This document shows, piece after piece, positions 20,879-30,034 of a stretch of 64,000 bases of DNA. Origin of the DNA: Herbaspirillum sp. GW103 (lineage in GTDB: Bacteria > Pseudomonadota > Gammaproteobacteria > Burkholderiales > Burkholderiaceae_D); the NCBI RefSeq assembly GCF_000261365.1, contig NZ_AJVC01000003.1, positions 496,001 to 560,000 of the forward strand, in the 5' to 3' direction. A program made the position numbers and the translations under genes. The notes under the pieces were generated by a model. It was not told the DNA's origin. It was given only the letters and a program-made list of their open reading frames with translations, and searched no databases. The first letter of the stretch is position 1; each line of letters begins with the position of its first letter.

Positions 20879-21607
20879 ATGCTGACCATTTCCAATTTGC
20901 ACGCCGCTTACGGCAAGGTCGAGGTGCTGCATGGCATCTCGATGGACGTCCCCAAGGGCAAGGTAGTCACCCTGATCGGTTCCAACGGCGCCGGCAAGAC
21001 CACGACCATGCGCGCCATCTCCGGCATGATCAAACCGAAGGGCGGGGAAGTCACGCTCGGCGGCAAGAACATCACCGGGCTGGATTCGCACCGCATTGCC
21101 CGCTACGGGCTGGCGCACTCGCCGGAGGGCCGGCGCGTCTTCGCCACCATGAGCGTGACCGACAACCTGCTGCTGGGCGCCTTCCCGCGCTTCACGCGCG
21201 CGCGTCCCAAGGGCGATATCGCGCATGACCTCGAGCGGGCGCTGGAGCTGTTCCCGCGCCTGAAGGAAAGGCAGACCCAACTGGCCGGCACGCTCTCTGG
21301 CGGCGAGCAGCAGATGCTGGCCATGGCACGCGCTGTGATGTTGAATCCGGAGGTCATCCTGCTGGACGAGCCCTCGATGGGGCTGGCACCGATCCTGGTG
21401 GACGAGGTGTTTCGCATCATTTCGCGGCTCAAGGAGCAGGGCGTGACCATGCTGCTGGTGGAACAGTTCGCGGCGGCCGCACTCAATGTTGCGGACTACG
21501 GCTATGTGTTGGAGAATGGCAAGATCTCCGTTCACGGACCCGCCGACAAGCTGCAGAACGACCCGGCGGTCAAGGCCGCCTATCTGGGCGGCGGCGCGCA
21601 TCACTGA
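20879..21607 (+). CDS. livF: Branched-chain amino-acid ABC transporter ATPase LivF
   Basis: 242 residues, starting two bases after the permease-ATPase fusion gene. Walker A GSNGAGKTT, signature LSGGEQQMLAMARA and Walker B ILLDEPSMGLAP are intact. It forms the second nucleotide-binding subunit with the LivG domain to power import. Last gene of the transporter operon, followed by a terminator. Confidence 0.94.
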   Translation: MLTISNLHAAYGKVEVLHGISMDVPKGKVVTLIGSNGAGKTTTMRAISGMIKPKGGEVTLGGKNITGLDSHRIARYGLAHSPEGRRVFATMSVTDNLLLGAFPRFTRARPKGDIAHDLERALELFPRLKERQTQLAGTLSGGEQQMLAMARAVMLNPEVILLDEPSMGLAPILVDEVFRIISRLKEQGVTMLLVEQFAAAALNVADYGYVLENGKISVHGPADKLQNDPAVKAAYLGGGAHH

Positions 21608-21730
21608 CCGGCTGCGGTTGTCGGCAGCATCAGCCATGCGCCTGGCGTAATACTTGGGCTCGCACGTCGCGCAAGCTGATAGCGTGTCCGGTATATTGAG
21701 GGGGAGCCATACCCCCTTGAAGGCTGATTC

Positions 21731-21757
21731 AGGCGCACCCCCCGGTGCGCCTTTTTA
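21731..21757 (+). terminator. Terminator of the liv operon
   Basis: Perfect 9-bp stem AGGCGCACC / GGTGCGCCT (21731-21739 and 21744-21752), CCCC loop, then T-rich tail. Confidence 0.88.
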
Positions 21758-21841
21758 TTGGTGCTGGTCATCGAACCTTCTCAGACAGGGCGGTCCGGCA
21801 GAAAGACAAGCTGTACAAACTGTGCAGTCAGAGGAGCAAGC

Positions 21842-22648
21842 ATGTCCGCAGGGGAGCAGACGACTGTCGAGATGCCGGGCGCGGTCTTGTTTGCCAGCCT
21901 GTGGGGCGGGCCGCTGGCCGGGCGCGTACCCATCGTGCTGTTGCACGATTCGCTGGGCGCGGTCGCCTTGTGGCGGGACTTCCCGGCCCGCCTGGCGGCG
22001 TACACGGGCCACCCCGTGATCGCCTACGACCGTCCGGGTTTCGGCCGGTCCACGGCGCGCAGCGATGCTCTCACCCTGGACTTCATTGCTGCTGAAGCGC
22101 ACACGTCGCTAGCGGCCGTGTTGCGCCATTTTGGCGTGGACGAGGTCATCTTGTTCGGCCACAGCGTGGGGGGTGGCATGGCGGTGTCGGCTGCGGCGCA
22201 GTGGCCGCGGCGGGTGGTGGCCGTCATCACCGAATCGGCGCAAGCCTTCGTTGAGGATCGGACCCGGCAGGGCATCGAGGACGCGCGCGCCAGCTTTGCC
22301 GACCCGGCGCAACTGGCGCGCCTGGCGAAATATCATGGCAACGACCTGCAGCAGGCGCGCTGGGTGCTTTCGGCGTGGACTGACACCTGGCTCTCGGCGG
22401 ACTTTGCCGACTGGTCGCTGGCGCCGATGCTGGCGCGGCTGGCATGTCCGTTACTGGCGCTGCATGGCGATCTGGATGAGTTTGGAAGTCTGGCGCATCC
22501 GCGCATGATGGCAAGCCTGCCATCGGCGTTCCCGGGGCAGGGGCGGTATCAGGTGCTGGCGCAGTGTGGTCATGTCCCGCACCGCGAGCAGACGGATCAG
22601 GTGCTGCGGGCGGTGAAAGAATTCCTGCTGCTGCACGGCCTGCACTGA
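21842..22648 (+). CDS. Alpha/beta-hydrolase fold protein
   Basis: 268 residues from the ATG at 21842, with AGAGGAG upstream; the frame also reads upstream to 21758. Typical alpha/beta-hydrolase order: oxyanion region VLLHDSLG, AYDRPGFGRS, nucleophile elbow GHSVGGG (Ser108), acid in LALHGDLDEFG and His in AQCGHVPHR. Substrate unknown. The usual HG in the oxyanion loop is HD here. Likely monocistronic after the liv terminator. Confidence 0.8.
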   Translation: MSAGEQTTVEMPGAVLFASLWGGPLAGRVPIVLLHDSLGAVALWRDFPARLAAYTGHPVIAYDRPGFGRSTARSDALTLDFIAAEAHTSLAAVLRHFGVDEVILFGHSVGGGMAVSAAAQWPRRVVAVITESAQAFVEDRTRQGIEDARASFADPAQLARLAKYHGNDLQQARWVLSAWTDTWLSADFADWSLAPMLARLACPLLALHGDLDEFGSLAHPRMMASLPSAFPGQGRYQVLAQCGHVPHREQTDQVLRAVKEFLLLHGLH

Positions 22649-22705
22649 ACCCGTGAGCAACCCCCTTTATTCTTCACGTTGCCGCTAGTTGTAGTGCGCG
22701 CGCCC

Positions 22706-22900
22706 TCAGTCGAGCGGATGCTGCCGACGATATGCCTGCAGTCCCAACAAATACATCGTGCGGACAAACAGTGCGCGGGAACGGTAGGTTTGTCGTGCCA
22801 AGAGGTCAGCTTCCTCGAATTCCGCCTCATTTAATCGAAAATTCACCAGACGCGTCGCCCCTTTTGCGGGCTTGCGTTCGTTTTGTTGCTTGGGTGCCAT
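22706..22900 (-). CDS. Small ribbon-helix-helix-like protein
   Basis: 64 residues. A basic N-terminal tail (MAPKQQNERKPAKGATR) is followed by a short strand RLVNFRLNEAEF and two helices ending YLLGLQAYRR, the pattern of a CopG/Arc-type ribbon-helix-helix DNA-binding protein. It is divergent from the XRE-type regulator 56 bp away; the two may be a regulatory or phage-remnant pair. The fold is inferred from pattern only. Confidence 0.5.
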   Translation of the reverse strand: MAPKQQNERKPAKGATRLVNFRLNEAEFEEADLLARQTYRSRALFVRTMYLLGLQAYRRQHPLD

Positions 22901-22956
22901 AAGATGTCTCCTCGCTGTTGGACTGAAAGCAATATTCTAGGAGAGGTCCTTTTCAT

Positions 22957-23460
22957 ATGTCATCGAATAAAACTGAATTTTTGACAATACTTGGTGATCG
23001 TCTTGCACAAGAGCGCGGCCGCTGCGGTCATACCCAGAAATCGGTAGCCGACCAGCTCGAGATCACGGCGCGTACGCAGATCAAGTACGAGATCGGTGAA
23101 ACCGCACCGGACGCCTACTATCTGCATGGCCTGGGGGAGATCGGCGTCGATATCACCTATGTGCTGACCGGTGTGCGTGGCGCCACGCCCAGTGCCGAAG
23201 AGAGTGAATTGCTGTCCTGTTACCGCGCGGTGGATGCCACCACCCGCAGTGCGTTGGTTCAGCTCTTGTCGGGGCTGTCGAAGATGTCGAAGGGGAAGAA
23301 GAAGCGCGATTTCCCGACGGCGACCGAGACCCGACGTATCCGGCCCGGACGACAACGCAAGGTGACCGTCGCACAGCCGGTGGTGGAGGGGGCTGATTCG
23401 CCGGAGGCAGGGTCTGCTGACCATACCGGGCGCATGCGGCAGTGGCCTGGCGATAAATAA
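22957..23460 (+). CDS. XRE-family helix-turn-helix regulator
   Basis: 167 residues from the ATG at 22957, preceded by AGGAGAGGT. The N-terminal HTH_XRE domain spans residues about 8-70, including HTQKSVADQLEITARTQIKYEIGETAPDAYYL. The segment GEIGVDITYVLTGVR is common in phage and island-type regulators. The C-terminal half is basic and Pro/Arg-rich with no known domain. It sits between a divergent RHH-like gene and the tRNA-Lys pair, a typical place for mobile-element relics, but no integrase is visible. Confidence 0.75.
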   Translation: MSSNKTEFLTILGDRLAQERGRCGHTQKSVADQLEITARTQIKYEIGETAPDAYYLHGLGEIGVDITYVLTGVRGATPSAEESELLSCYRAVDATTRSALVQLLSGLSKMSKGKKKRDFPTATETRRIRPGRQRKVTVAQPVVEGADSPEAGSADHTGRMRQWPGDK

Positions 23461-23550
23461 GACGTTCAGCAGCAGGGAGGGGGCAAGATTGTCGTCGCAA
23501 CGGTGATCGCGAGGGGCCGCGGTCCACATTCAACCAGTCCACAGAAACAA

Positions 23551-23582
23551 AAAAAGCACCACGATTGCTCGTGGTGCTTTTT
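23551..23582 (-). terminator. Terminator after the downstream tRNA-Lys gene
   Basis: Perfect stem AAAAAGCACCACGA (23551-23564) / TCGTGGTGCTTTTT (23569-23582) with a 4-base loop. On the minus strand it ends in a long T-run just after the tRNA gene. It is symmetrical enough to serve the XRE gene as well. Confidence 0.88.
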
Positions 23583-23587
23583 GTTGT

Positions 23588-23663
23588 TGGTGGGGCGTCA
23601 CAGATTCGAACTGTGGACCTACGGATTAAGAGTCCGCTGCTCTACCAGCTGAGCTAACGCCCC
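23588..23663 (-). tRNA. tRNA-Lys (anticodon CTT), copy 2
   Basis: 76 bases on the minus strand with encoded CCA end. The acceptor GGGGCGT pairs with ACGCCCC, the D-arm is GCTCAGCTGGTAGAGC, the anticodon loop CTCTTAA gives CTT, and the T-arm contains GTTCGAAT. Identical to the copy at 23735-23810 as read by eye. Confidence 0.95.
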
Positions 23664-23700
23664 GTGGTGCGCCTGAAACCATCAGGTCGACCGGGAAGTG

Positions 23701-23727
23701 AAAAAGGCCTCGGTGCAAGAGGCCTTT
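23701..23727 (-). terminator. Terminator-like hairpin between the tRNA-Lys genes
   Basis: AAAAAGGCCTC (23701-23711) pairs with GAGGCCTTT (23719-23727). On the minus strand the stem is followed by a T-run, so it could terminate or partly terminate transcription of the upstream tRNA copy before the second one. Confidence 0.7.
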
Positions 23728-23734
23728 GAAATTT

Positions 23735-23810
23735 TGGTGGGGCGTCACAGATTCGAACTGTGGACCTACGGATTAAGAGTCCGCTGCTCTACCAGCTGAG
23801 CTAACGCCCC
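23735..23810 (-). tRNA. tRNA-Lys (anticodon CTT), copy 1
   Basis: 76 bases on the minus strand, CCA encoded, with the same sequence and cloverleaf as the other copy. It is promoter-proximal: a TATAAT box lies about 45 bases upstream. Confidence 0.95.
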
Positions 23811-23854
23811 GTTGCTGCACTTCCTTGTTGCTTCAGTGCTGCAAGAGAGAGCGC

Positions 23855-23883
23855 ATTATAGGAGGGAGGTCGGGGTGGCGCAA
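23855..23883 (-). promoter_or_regulatory. Promoter of the tRNA-Lys pair
   Basis: On the minus strand a -35 TTGCGC (23878-23883) and a perfect -10 TATAAT (23855-23860) are separated by 17 bases. A GC-rich discriminator follows, as expected for stringently controlled stable-RNA promoters. Confidence 0.8.
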
Positions 23884-23955
23884 GTCTTTTCTCGAAAAAG
23901 ATGAAAATATTTTATCTCTTGCGCATCGACACCACGCCGCGCCGCATTTTTCGCC

Positions 23956-24780
23956 CTAGAAGCCGGCCTTGATCCCGTTGACCCAGGATTTGGCCGGCAA
24001 CCTGGTCTGGCTCTCGATGAGTGCCGCACGCGCATACAGTTCGGGGAAATCGAATGTCACCGCGCCCTTGAAGGCCAGTGCCACGACGTTGCCGTCATGG
24101 ACTTCGGGCAGCGAGACCACGGTATCGAAAGCATATTCCATGGCCCGCAGGTTCTTGGCGTAGCTGGGATGATCGCCAAAGAGGTTGACCGTCATCACCC
24201 CGCCCGGTGCCAGGCTGTCATGGCAGGCCTGGTAGAACTCGGCGCTGTCGAGCACCGGTCCGCGCGCGGTGGCGTCATAGAGATCGACCTGCAGGGCGTC
24301 GATGATCCCGTGGCTGGCAGCGTGGACGATGAAGTCCATGGCATCGCTTTCGATGATCATCAGGCGCTCGTCCGGCTCCGGCAATTTGAACATGCTGTGA
24401 CAGATCGCAATGACGGCCGGGTTCAGCTCCACGGCCGTCACCTGTGCCTGCGGGAATTGACGGTAGCTGAACTTGGTCAGTGCACCCGTGCCCAGGCCGA
24501 GCTGCACGATGTGGCGCGGTGCGCGGTTGAAGAGCATCCACGCCATCATCTGCTGGGCGTATTCCAGTTCGATCCAATCGGGTTTGCGGATGCGCATCGC
24601 ACCCTGCACCCACTCGGTCCCGAAATGCAGGTAGCGTACGCCTTCCAGTTCGGACAGCGTCACGGGGGCATATTTGGGTTTGCGCGGTTTGCTGGCGTCA
24701 GCTTCCAGCTGTTGGCGGCGACGATTGGGGCCAGCCTTGGTGTTGGCCTGGGCTTCGATGGATTTTCTTCGGATGAGCAT
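23956..24780 (-). CDS. Spermidine-synthase-like methyltransferase-fold protein
   Basis: 274 residues. A basic N-terminal tail of about 40 residues is followed by a Rossmann fold of the spermidine synthase superfamily: nucleotide-binding loop QLGLGTGALTKF, acidic strand end TAVELNPAVI, SDAMDFI and LQVDLYDATARGP. Polyamine synthase function is uncertain because such paralogues often lack aminopropyltransferase activity. Monocistronic; no clear Shine-Dalgarno sequence. Confidence 0.75.
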   Translation of the reverse strand: MLIRRKSIEAQANTKAGPNRRRQQLEADASKPRKPKYAPVTLSELEGVRYLHFGTEWVQGAMRIRKPDWIELEYAQQMMAWMLFNRAPRHIVQLGLGTGALTKFSYRQFPQAQVTAVELNPAVIAICHSMFKLPEPDERLMIIESDAMDFIVHAASHGIIDALQVDLYDATARGPVLDSAEFYQACHDSLAPGGVMTVNLFGDHPSYAKNLRAMEYAFDTVVSLPEVHDGNVVALAFKGAVTFDFPELYARAALIESQTRLPAKSWVNGIKAGF

Positions 24781-24978
24781 GATATGAATGAAACGGCGCG
24801 GCAGCCGGGGAGGCCGCCTGCGGATGCCGAATGATACCTTGCCTTGGCGACTTGTCCGAGACGGCCATCATCCAGCGCATGGCCATCCGGCGGCCGGGAA
24901 AAGTGATCCAGGCAGTTTTTGCCTCCATTTTGCGCATCGATACTGCTCAGTCTGCTCGGCCTCCATTACACTTCGACC

Positions 24979-25119
24979 ATGTTCAAGAACCTCATCCTCT
25001 GCCTGAAGCTGGCCATCGTCTTCTGCGCCATCGTGTTTTTCGCGAAGGCGTTGCAGTATTTGATCTTCAATGGCGGGTTTTCGGGGGAGTTTTATGACTA
25101 CCTGTTCCTCAGGAAGTGA
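24979..25119 (+). CDS. Putative 46-residue single-span membrane protein
   Basis: Starts MFKNLILCLKLAIVFCAIVF, a hydrophobic segment of about 20 residues after a basic residue, and ends in a polar tail YDYLFLRK. Not recognised as a family. It lies between two minus-strand genes with no strong Shine-Dalgarno, so it may not be expressed. The rest of the 24781-25199 region shows nothing else. Confidence 0.35.
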   Translation: MFKNLILCLKLAIVFCAIVFFAKALQYLIFNGGFSGEFYDYLFLRK

Positions 25120-25199
25120 TTTAAAGAATGCTTGTTGTCGAAGATGCCGATGTGACCTTGATCACCCGGCGGGATGCCGGTATGCGAAGCCACTGACGA

Positions 25200-25748
25200 T
25201 CAGCGCAATGCAGCCCGCCAGCGCGCCCGCTTGTCTTCATACCCCAACGCCGCATGCGCCGGACTGCTCGACGGCAGCACCACCACCCGATAGTCCTGTG
25301 CCTTGGCGCCCAGCGCCTTGATCCCGATCTTGCCGGCGGTCCCACCATTGAAGGCGATGGTTTCCAGTGCCGGCAGCCTGGCGATCAGCGTCAGCAAGTC
25401 ATTGCCGCTGTGATCCCTGATTTCGCTGTCCAGACTGCCGATGCGCCTGGCCTGGGCGATCACATCCCACAAGCCGATGCGATGCTGCAGCAAGCTGGCC
25501 AGCCTGGCGGCATAGTCCATTGCGTAAAGGTCGACCCCGATCACTTCGCCGACCAGCCGCCAGAACGCATTGCGCGGATGCCCGTAATACTGCCGGATCG
25601 CCAGCGAAGCCGCTCCCGGCAGGCTGCCCAGGATCAGGATGCGCGTATCGGGTGCCACCACCGGCGCAAAGCTGGCCAGCAAGGGATCAGTTGCAGATGT
25701 ATCTGCATCGTGGTCAGCATCAGCGGCGGAGGAAGGGCGAGCAGGCAT
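25200..25748 (-). CDS. DNA-deoxyinosine/uracil glycosylase (UDG family 6-like)
   Basis: 182 residues if started at Met MPARPSS; the frame stays open to 25850, so the start is uncertain. Motif 1 LILGSLPGAAS is followed by YYGHPRNAFWRL, and motif 2 is LPSSSPAHA. Both match the hypoxanthine-DNA-glycosylase/uracil-DNA-glycosylase superfamily member I know as DNA-deoxyinosine glycosylase. It would excise deaminated purines in base-excision repair. Confidence 0.78.
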   Translation of the reverse strand: MPARPSSAADADHDADTSATDPLLASFAPVVAPDTRILILGSLPGAASLAIRQYYGHPRNAFWRLVGEVIGVDLYAMDYAARLASLLQHRIGLWDVIAQARRIGSLDSEIRDHSGNDLLTLIARLPALETIAFNGGTAGKIGIKALGAKAQDYRVVVLPSSSPAHAALGYEDKRARWRAALR

Positions 25749-25920
25749 GGAAACGGCTGGGATGAAAAGAATTTCAGCAAGCGCTACCCGCATCGCAGTG
25801 CGTGCACAATGGCGCGGCTGCAGAGGCGTCAGGCTTGCGGCAAAATGCACAAGAATTCACATCTTAGCGTAAGCTGCCTTGGCGTCAGGCGCCGGGCCAT
25901 TCATTCAAGGGAAACTGAAC

Positions 25921-26670
25921 ATGACAGATAAAGTCATCATCGTCACCGGCGGCAGCCGTGGCATCGGCGCGGCCACCGCGCTGCTGGCAGCTCAACGTGG
26001 CTACGCGGTCTGCGTCAACTACGTCTCCAACCGTGAGGCTGCCGAATCGGTGGCCGGGCAGATCCGCGCCGGCGGCGGCCGCGCCATCACCGTCGCGGGC
26101 GATGTCTCCAAAGAGGAGGACGTGCTGCGCCTGTTCACCACCACAGACCAGGAGCTGGGCCGCGTCACCGCCCTGGTCAACAATGCCGGCATCCTGGAGC
26201 ACCAGTCCCGCCTGGACGCCATGAGCGCCGAACGCATCACCCGCGTGCTGGTGGCCAATGTCACCGGCAGCCTGCTGTGCGCGCGCGAGGCGGTCAAGCG
26301 CATGTCCACCCGTCACGGCGGGCAGGGCGGGGCCATCGTCAACCTCTCGTCGATGGCGGCCAAGTTGGGTGGTCCGGGGGAATACGTCGACTATGCCGCC
26401 TCCAAGGGCGCCATCGATGCCTTCACCATCGGCCTGGCCAAGGAAGTGGCTGCCGAGGGCATTCGCGTGAACGCCGTGCGTCCCGGCCTGATCTATACCG
26501 ACATCCACGCCAGTGGTGGCGAAGCGGGCCGTGTCGACCGGCTCAAGGATGCCGTCCCCATGAAGCGCGGCGGCACCGCCGAGGAAGTGGCCAACGCCAT
26601 CCTGTGGCTGCTGTCGGAAGAGTCTTCCTATGCCACCGGCACCTTCATTGACGTCTCCGGCGGCCGCTGA
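25921..26670 (+). CDS. SDR-family NAD(P)-dependent oxidoreductase
   Basis: 249 residues from the ATG at 25921. Classical SDR: cofactor motif TGGSRGIG at 9-16, NNAG at 87-90, catalytic Ser143, Tyr158 and Lys162 (YAASK), and a C-terminal GTFIDVSGGR. Arg-containing SNREA after the second strand hints at NADP(H). Substrate unknown; resembles FabG/glucose-dehydrogenase-like SDRs. It is 32 bp upstream of the DUF962 gene, so probably co-transcribed. Confidence 0.88.
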   Translation: MTDKVIIVTGGSRGIGAATALLAAQRGYAVCVNYVSNREAAESVAGQIRAGGGRAITVAGDVSKEEDVLRLFTTTDQELGRVTALVNNAGILEHQSRLDAMSAERITRVLVANVTGSLLCAREAVKRMSTRHGGQGGAIVNLSSMAAKLGGPGEYVDYAASKGAIDAFTIGLAKEVAAEGIRVNAVRPGLIYTDIHASGGEAGRVDRLKDAVPMKRGGTAEEVANAILWLLSEESSYATGTFIDVSGGR

Positions 26671-26702
26671 AGCTACGCCCGCTCATTGAACGAGGAGCTC
26701 CC

Positions 26703-27155
26703 ATGGACAGCACCAGCACCGTCTCCCCGCGCCGCATCGATGTGCTGCTGGCCCGCTATGCCGAGAGCCATCGCCATCCGATGAATGAACTGATCCACTG
26801 CATCTGTGTGCCGGTCATCGTATTTTCGCTGCTCGGCCTGTGCTGGATCGTGTCGCCCGCCGTGGCCCTAGTGGTGGCCGCCGCTGCGCTGGCCTACTAC
26901 CTGCGCCTGTCGCCGCCCTTTGCCGTGGGCATGCTGGCCATGTCGGCGGTGATGCTGGTGGTGCTGGCGCGATTGCCGCTGGGGGCCGTGCTGCCGGTGT
27001 CGGCGACGGTCTTCGTGCTGGCCTGGATCGGCCAGTTCATCGGCCACCGCATCGAGGGCAAGAAGCCATCCTTCTTCGAGGACCTGCGGTTTTTGCTGAT
27101 TGGGCCCTTGTTCGTGCTGGCCTTCCTGTACCGCCGCTGGCACATCACGTATTGA
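26703..27155 (+). CDS. DUF962 / Mpo1-like membrane protein
   Basis: 150 residues with four hydrophobic segments. The N-terminal H-x3-N-x3-H pattern (HPMNELIHCICVP) and the conserved C-terminal segment WIGQFIGHRIEGKKPSFFED match DUF962. The yeast member Mpo1 is an Fe(II)-dependent dioxygenase acting on 2-hydroxy fatty acids; whether this bacterial protein shares that chemistry is inference. Preceded by GAGGAGC near the start; likely in one unit with the SDR gene. Confidence 0.85.
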   Translation: MDSTSTVSPRRIDVLLARYAESHRHPMNELIHCICVPVIVFSLLGLCWIVSPAVALVVAAAALAYYLRLSPPFAVGMLAMSAVMLVVLARLPLGAVLPVSATVFVLAWIGQFIGHRIEGKKPSFFEDLRFLLIGPLFVLAFLYRRWHITY

Positions 27156-27321
27156 GGCGCGCCACAGAGGACAGATTGTCGGCGCGGGACATCTTTGTAT
27201 TAAGATGTAAAGGAATGTGTGCATCCGCGCCGGATGCGCGATCATGTTGCGTTCGCGCGGACGCCCGAATTCCCCCGCCGCCCGGAGACGGGCCAAACAG
27301 TTCTCAGTCGGAGTTTTCAGT

Positions 27322-27774
27322 ATGAAGAAATTGATTTTGATCGCAGCCTTGGGCTCCCTGGTAGCCGGCTGCGCAGTGACACCCAACTCGGCCAGCGTCT
27401 ACAACACCCGCCAGGCCCAGGGCGAGCAGACCGTGCGCATGGGCGTGGTCGAGTCGATCCGCAACGTCACCATCGACAAGGGTTCAAGCGGCATCGGCAC
27501 CCTCGGTGGCGCCGCGCTGGGTGGCATCGCTGCCGGCTCCAACATCGGCGGCGGCAACGGCGCGCTGGCGGCCGGCATCGTCGGTGCGCTGGCCGGTGGC
27601 GTCCTGGGCAACCAGGCCGAAGCCCACCTGAACAACCGTCCGGGCCTGGAAATTACCGTGCGCCTGGACAACGGCGAACTGCGCGCCATCACCCAGGATG
27701 CAGATGAACCTTTCCGCGTCGGCGAGCGTGTTCGCCTGCTGTCCAACGGGCGTACTACCCGCGTGACGCACTGA
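27322..27774 (+). CDS. Glycine-zipper lipoprotein (SlyB/PcpY-like)
   Basis: 150 residues from the ATG at 27322. Signal peptide with lipobox LVAGC (Cys17), then a glycine-zipper region of about residues 57-95 (GGAALGGIAAGSNIGGG and ALAAGIVGALAGGVLG) and a C-terminal beta-rich domain with VRLDNGELRAI. Outer-membrane-associated lipoprotein of the SlyB family, probably involved in envelope integrity. Followed by a strong terminator. Confidence 0.87.
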   Translation: MKKLILIAALGSLVAGCAVTPNSASVYNTRQAQGEQTVRMGVVESIRNVTIDKGSSGIGTLGGAALGGIAAGSNIGGGNGALAAGIVGALAGGVLGNQAEAHLNNRPGLEITVRLDNGELRAITQDADEPFRVGERVRLLSNGRTTRVTH

Positions 27775-27794
27775 TCGTTGCGAAGCGTATGAAG

Positions 27795-27822
27795 AAGCAG
27801 GACTGCGGTCCTGCTTTTTTTT
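27795..27822 (+). terminator. Terminator after the glycine-zipper lipoprotein gene
   Basis: Stem AAGCAGGAC (27795-27803) / GTCCTGCTT (27808-27816) with a run of T. Confidence 0.88.
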
Positions 27823-27975
27823 CGCCGATTTCGCCCATTCATTCAGTTCCGTGCCCAATGATCAGCAGGTTCTTGCTGCGATGAGGAGTCCGCCGTCCGG
27901 TCTCCCTGGGCCGTCTTGCCTGCCTTGGGCACCCACCTGCCGCCAACCGGGTGGCTAAACGCCGATATGAAAGAA

Positions 27976-28007
27976 AACGCCGCCCGGATAGTCCCCCAGG
28001 CGGCGTT
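27976..28007 (-). terminator. Terminator of htpG
   Basis: On the minus strand AACGCCGCC pairs with GGCGGCGTT (27999-28007 and 27976-27984) around a 14-base loop, ending in TTTTC. Located 54 bases after the htpG stop. The remaining 27823-28060 spacer shows no gene. Confidence 0.75.
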
Positions 28008-28060
28008 CCTGCCCGCCAGGCCAGCGAGGGCGGCGGGCATGCGGCAACAGATGAACAGAC

Positions 28061-29971
28061 TTACTTCGCGGCCATGGCCAGCAGCATGTCGTTCAGGCGC
28101 TTGACGAAGCTGGCCGGGTCGGCCAGCGCACCGCCTTCGGCCAGCAGGGCCTGGTCGTACAGGATGTGCGACCAGTCGTCGAAGCGCGCCTCTTCGTACT
28201 TCAGGCGTTGCACCAGCGGGTGGTCCGGGTTGATTTCCAGGGTCGGCTTGGACTCCGGCGCAGCCTGGCCGGCCGCCTTCAACATGCGCACCAGATTGCC
28301 CGAGAGCTCGTTCTCGTCGGCCACCAGGCAAGCCGGGGAGTCGGTCAGGCGGAAGGTCACGCGTACCTCCTTGGCCTTGTCGCCCAGGGCGGTCTTCATC
28401 TTCTCGACCAGATCCTTGTACTCGGCTTGCGTTTCTTCGTGCTGCTTCTTCTCGTCTTCGTTTTCCAGCTTGCCCAGGTCCAGGCCACCCTTGGCCACCG
28501 ACGCCAGTTCCTTGCCCTCGAACTCGGTCAGGAAGGACAGCATCCACTCGTCCACGCGATCGGTCAGCAGCAGCACTTCCACGCCCTTCTTGCGGAAGAT
28601 TTCCAGGTGCGGGCTGTTCTTGGCGGCCTGGAACGTCTCAGCGGTGACGTAGTAGATCTTGTCCTGTCCTTCCTTCATGCGGCCCACGTAATCGGCCAGC
28701 GACACATTCTGCACCTCGCTGTCGTTGTGGGTGGAAGCAAAGCGCAGCAGCTTGGCGATGCGTTCCTTGTTGGCCGCATCCTCGCCGATGCCTTCCTTCA
28801 ACACCTGGCCGAACTCGGTCCAGAAGGTGGTGTACTTGTCCTTCTGCGCCTGCTCTTCGCTGTTGGCCAGTTCTTCCAGCAGGCTCAGTACGCGCTTGGC
28901 CGAACCGTCGCGGATGGCGCGCACGTCGCGTGACTCCTGCAGGATCTCGCGCGAGACGTTCAGCGGCAGATCGGCCGAATCGATCACGCCCTTGACGAAG
29001 CGCAGATACACCGGCATCAGCTGCTCGGCATCATCCATGATGAACACGCGCTTGACATACAGCTTGATGCCGCCGCGCTTGTTGCGGTCCCACAGGTCGA
29101 AGGGGGCGCGCGCCGGGATGTAGAGCAGCTGGGTGTATTCGCTGCGGCCTTCCACGCGGTTGTGGGTGTAGGCCAGCGGCGCGCCGAAGTCGTGCGAGAC
29201 GTGCTTGTAGAACTCTTCATACTGCTCGGGCGTGATGTCCGACTTGCTGCGGGTCCACAGGGCGCTGGCCTGGTTGACCGTTTCCAGCTCGTCCTTCTGC
29301 ACGGTTTCCTTCTTTTCCTCATCCCATTCTTCCTTGTGCATCAGGATGGGCAGGGAGATGTGGTCGGAATACTTGCGGATGATGGACTTCAGTTGCCATG
29401 CGGAAAGGAATTCATCTTCGCCCTCACGCAGGTGCAGGATGATGTCGGTCCCGCGACCCGGCTTGTCGATCTGCTCGATGCTGAAGTCGCCCGCACCTTC
29501 GGATTCCCAGCGCACGCCTTCGGAAGCGGGCGTGCCGGCACGGCGCGTCTCGACCGTGATGCGATCGGCGATGATGAAGCCCGAATAGAAGCCCACGCCA
29601 AACTGGCCGATCAGGGCGGCGTCCTTCTGCTGGTCGCCCGACAGGCGCGAGAAGAATTCCTTGGTGCCCGACTTGGCGATGGTGCCCAGGTGCGAGATGG
29701 CCTCGTCACGGTTCATGCCGATGCCGTTGTCGGAGATGGTGATGGTGCGCGCCGCCTTGTCGAAGCTGATCTTGATCTTCAGTTCCGGATCGTCCTCGAA
29801 CAGGCTGCCATTGTTGATGGCCTCAAAGCGCAGCTTGTCAGCCGCATCCGAGGCATTGGAGACCAGCTCGCGCAGGAAGATTTCCTTGTTCGAATACAGC
29901 GAGTGGATCATCAATTGCAGCAGTTGCTTGACTTCGGCCTGGAAGCCCATGGTCTGTTTTTCGGTTGCCAT
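28061..29971 (-). CDS. htpG: Molecular chaperone HtpG (Hsp90)
   Basis: 636 residues, standard for bacterial Hsp90. GHKL ATPase motifs lie in the N-domain: the ATP-binding [14 protein letters not shown] segment (Asn), DNGIGM and GQFGVGFYS. Middle and C-terminal dimerisation domains are complete. It remodels client proteins under heat stress. Single gene with its own terminator and a sigma-32-like promoter at 30035-30063; AAGGAC lies near the start. Confidence 0.97.
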   Translation of the reverse strand: MATEKQTMGFQAEVKQLLQLMIHSLYSNKEIFLRELVSNASDAADKLRFEAINNGSLFEDDPELKIKISFDKAARTITISDNGIGMNRDEAISHLGTIAKSGTKEFFSRLSGDQQKDAALIGQFGVGFYSGFIIADRITVETRRAGTPASEGVRWESEGAGDFSIEQIDKPGRGTDIILHLREGEDEFLSAWQLKSIIRKYSDHISLPILMHKEEWDEEKKETVQKDELETVNQASALWTRSKSDITPEQYEEFYKHVSHDFGAPLAYTHNRVEGRSEYTQLLYIPARAPFDLWDRNKRGGIKLYVKRVFIMDDAEQLMPVYLRFVKGVIDSADLPLNVSREILQESRDVRAIRDGSAKRVLSLLEELANSEEQAQKDKYTTFWTEFGQVLKEGIGEDAANKERIAKLLRFASTHNDSEVQNVSLADYVGRMKEGQDKIYYVTAETFQAAKNSPHLEIFRKKGVEVLLLTDRVDEWMLSFLTEFEGKELASVAKGGLDLGKLENEDEKKQHEETQAEYKDLVEKMKTALGDKAKEVRVTFRLTDSPACLVADENELSGNLVRMLKAAGQAAPESKPTLEINPDHPLVQRLKYEEARFDDWSHILYDQALLAEGGALADPASFVKRLNDMLLAMAAK

Positions 29972-30034
29972 GTGGTTGTCCTTATTGAAGAAATGGATGA
30001 GTGAAATAGGCAGAGCTAATCGTCTGTGGGCAGG

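Noticed and set aside
27843..28547. 234-codon minus-strand frame overlapping the htpG 3' end
   Set aside because: It overlaps htpG in another frame and has low-complexity Arg/Gly/Pro content.
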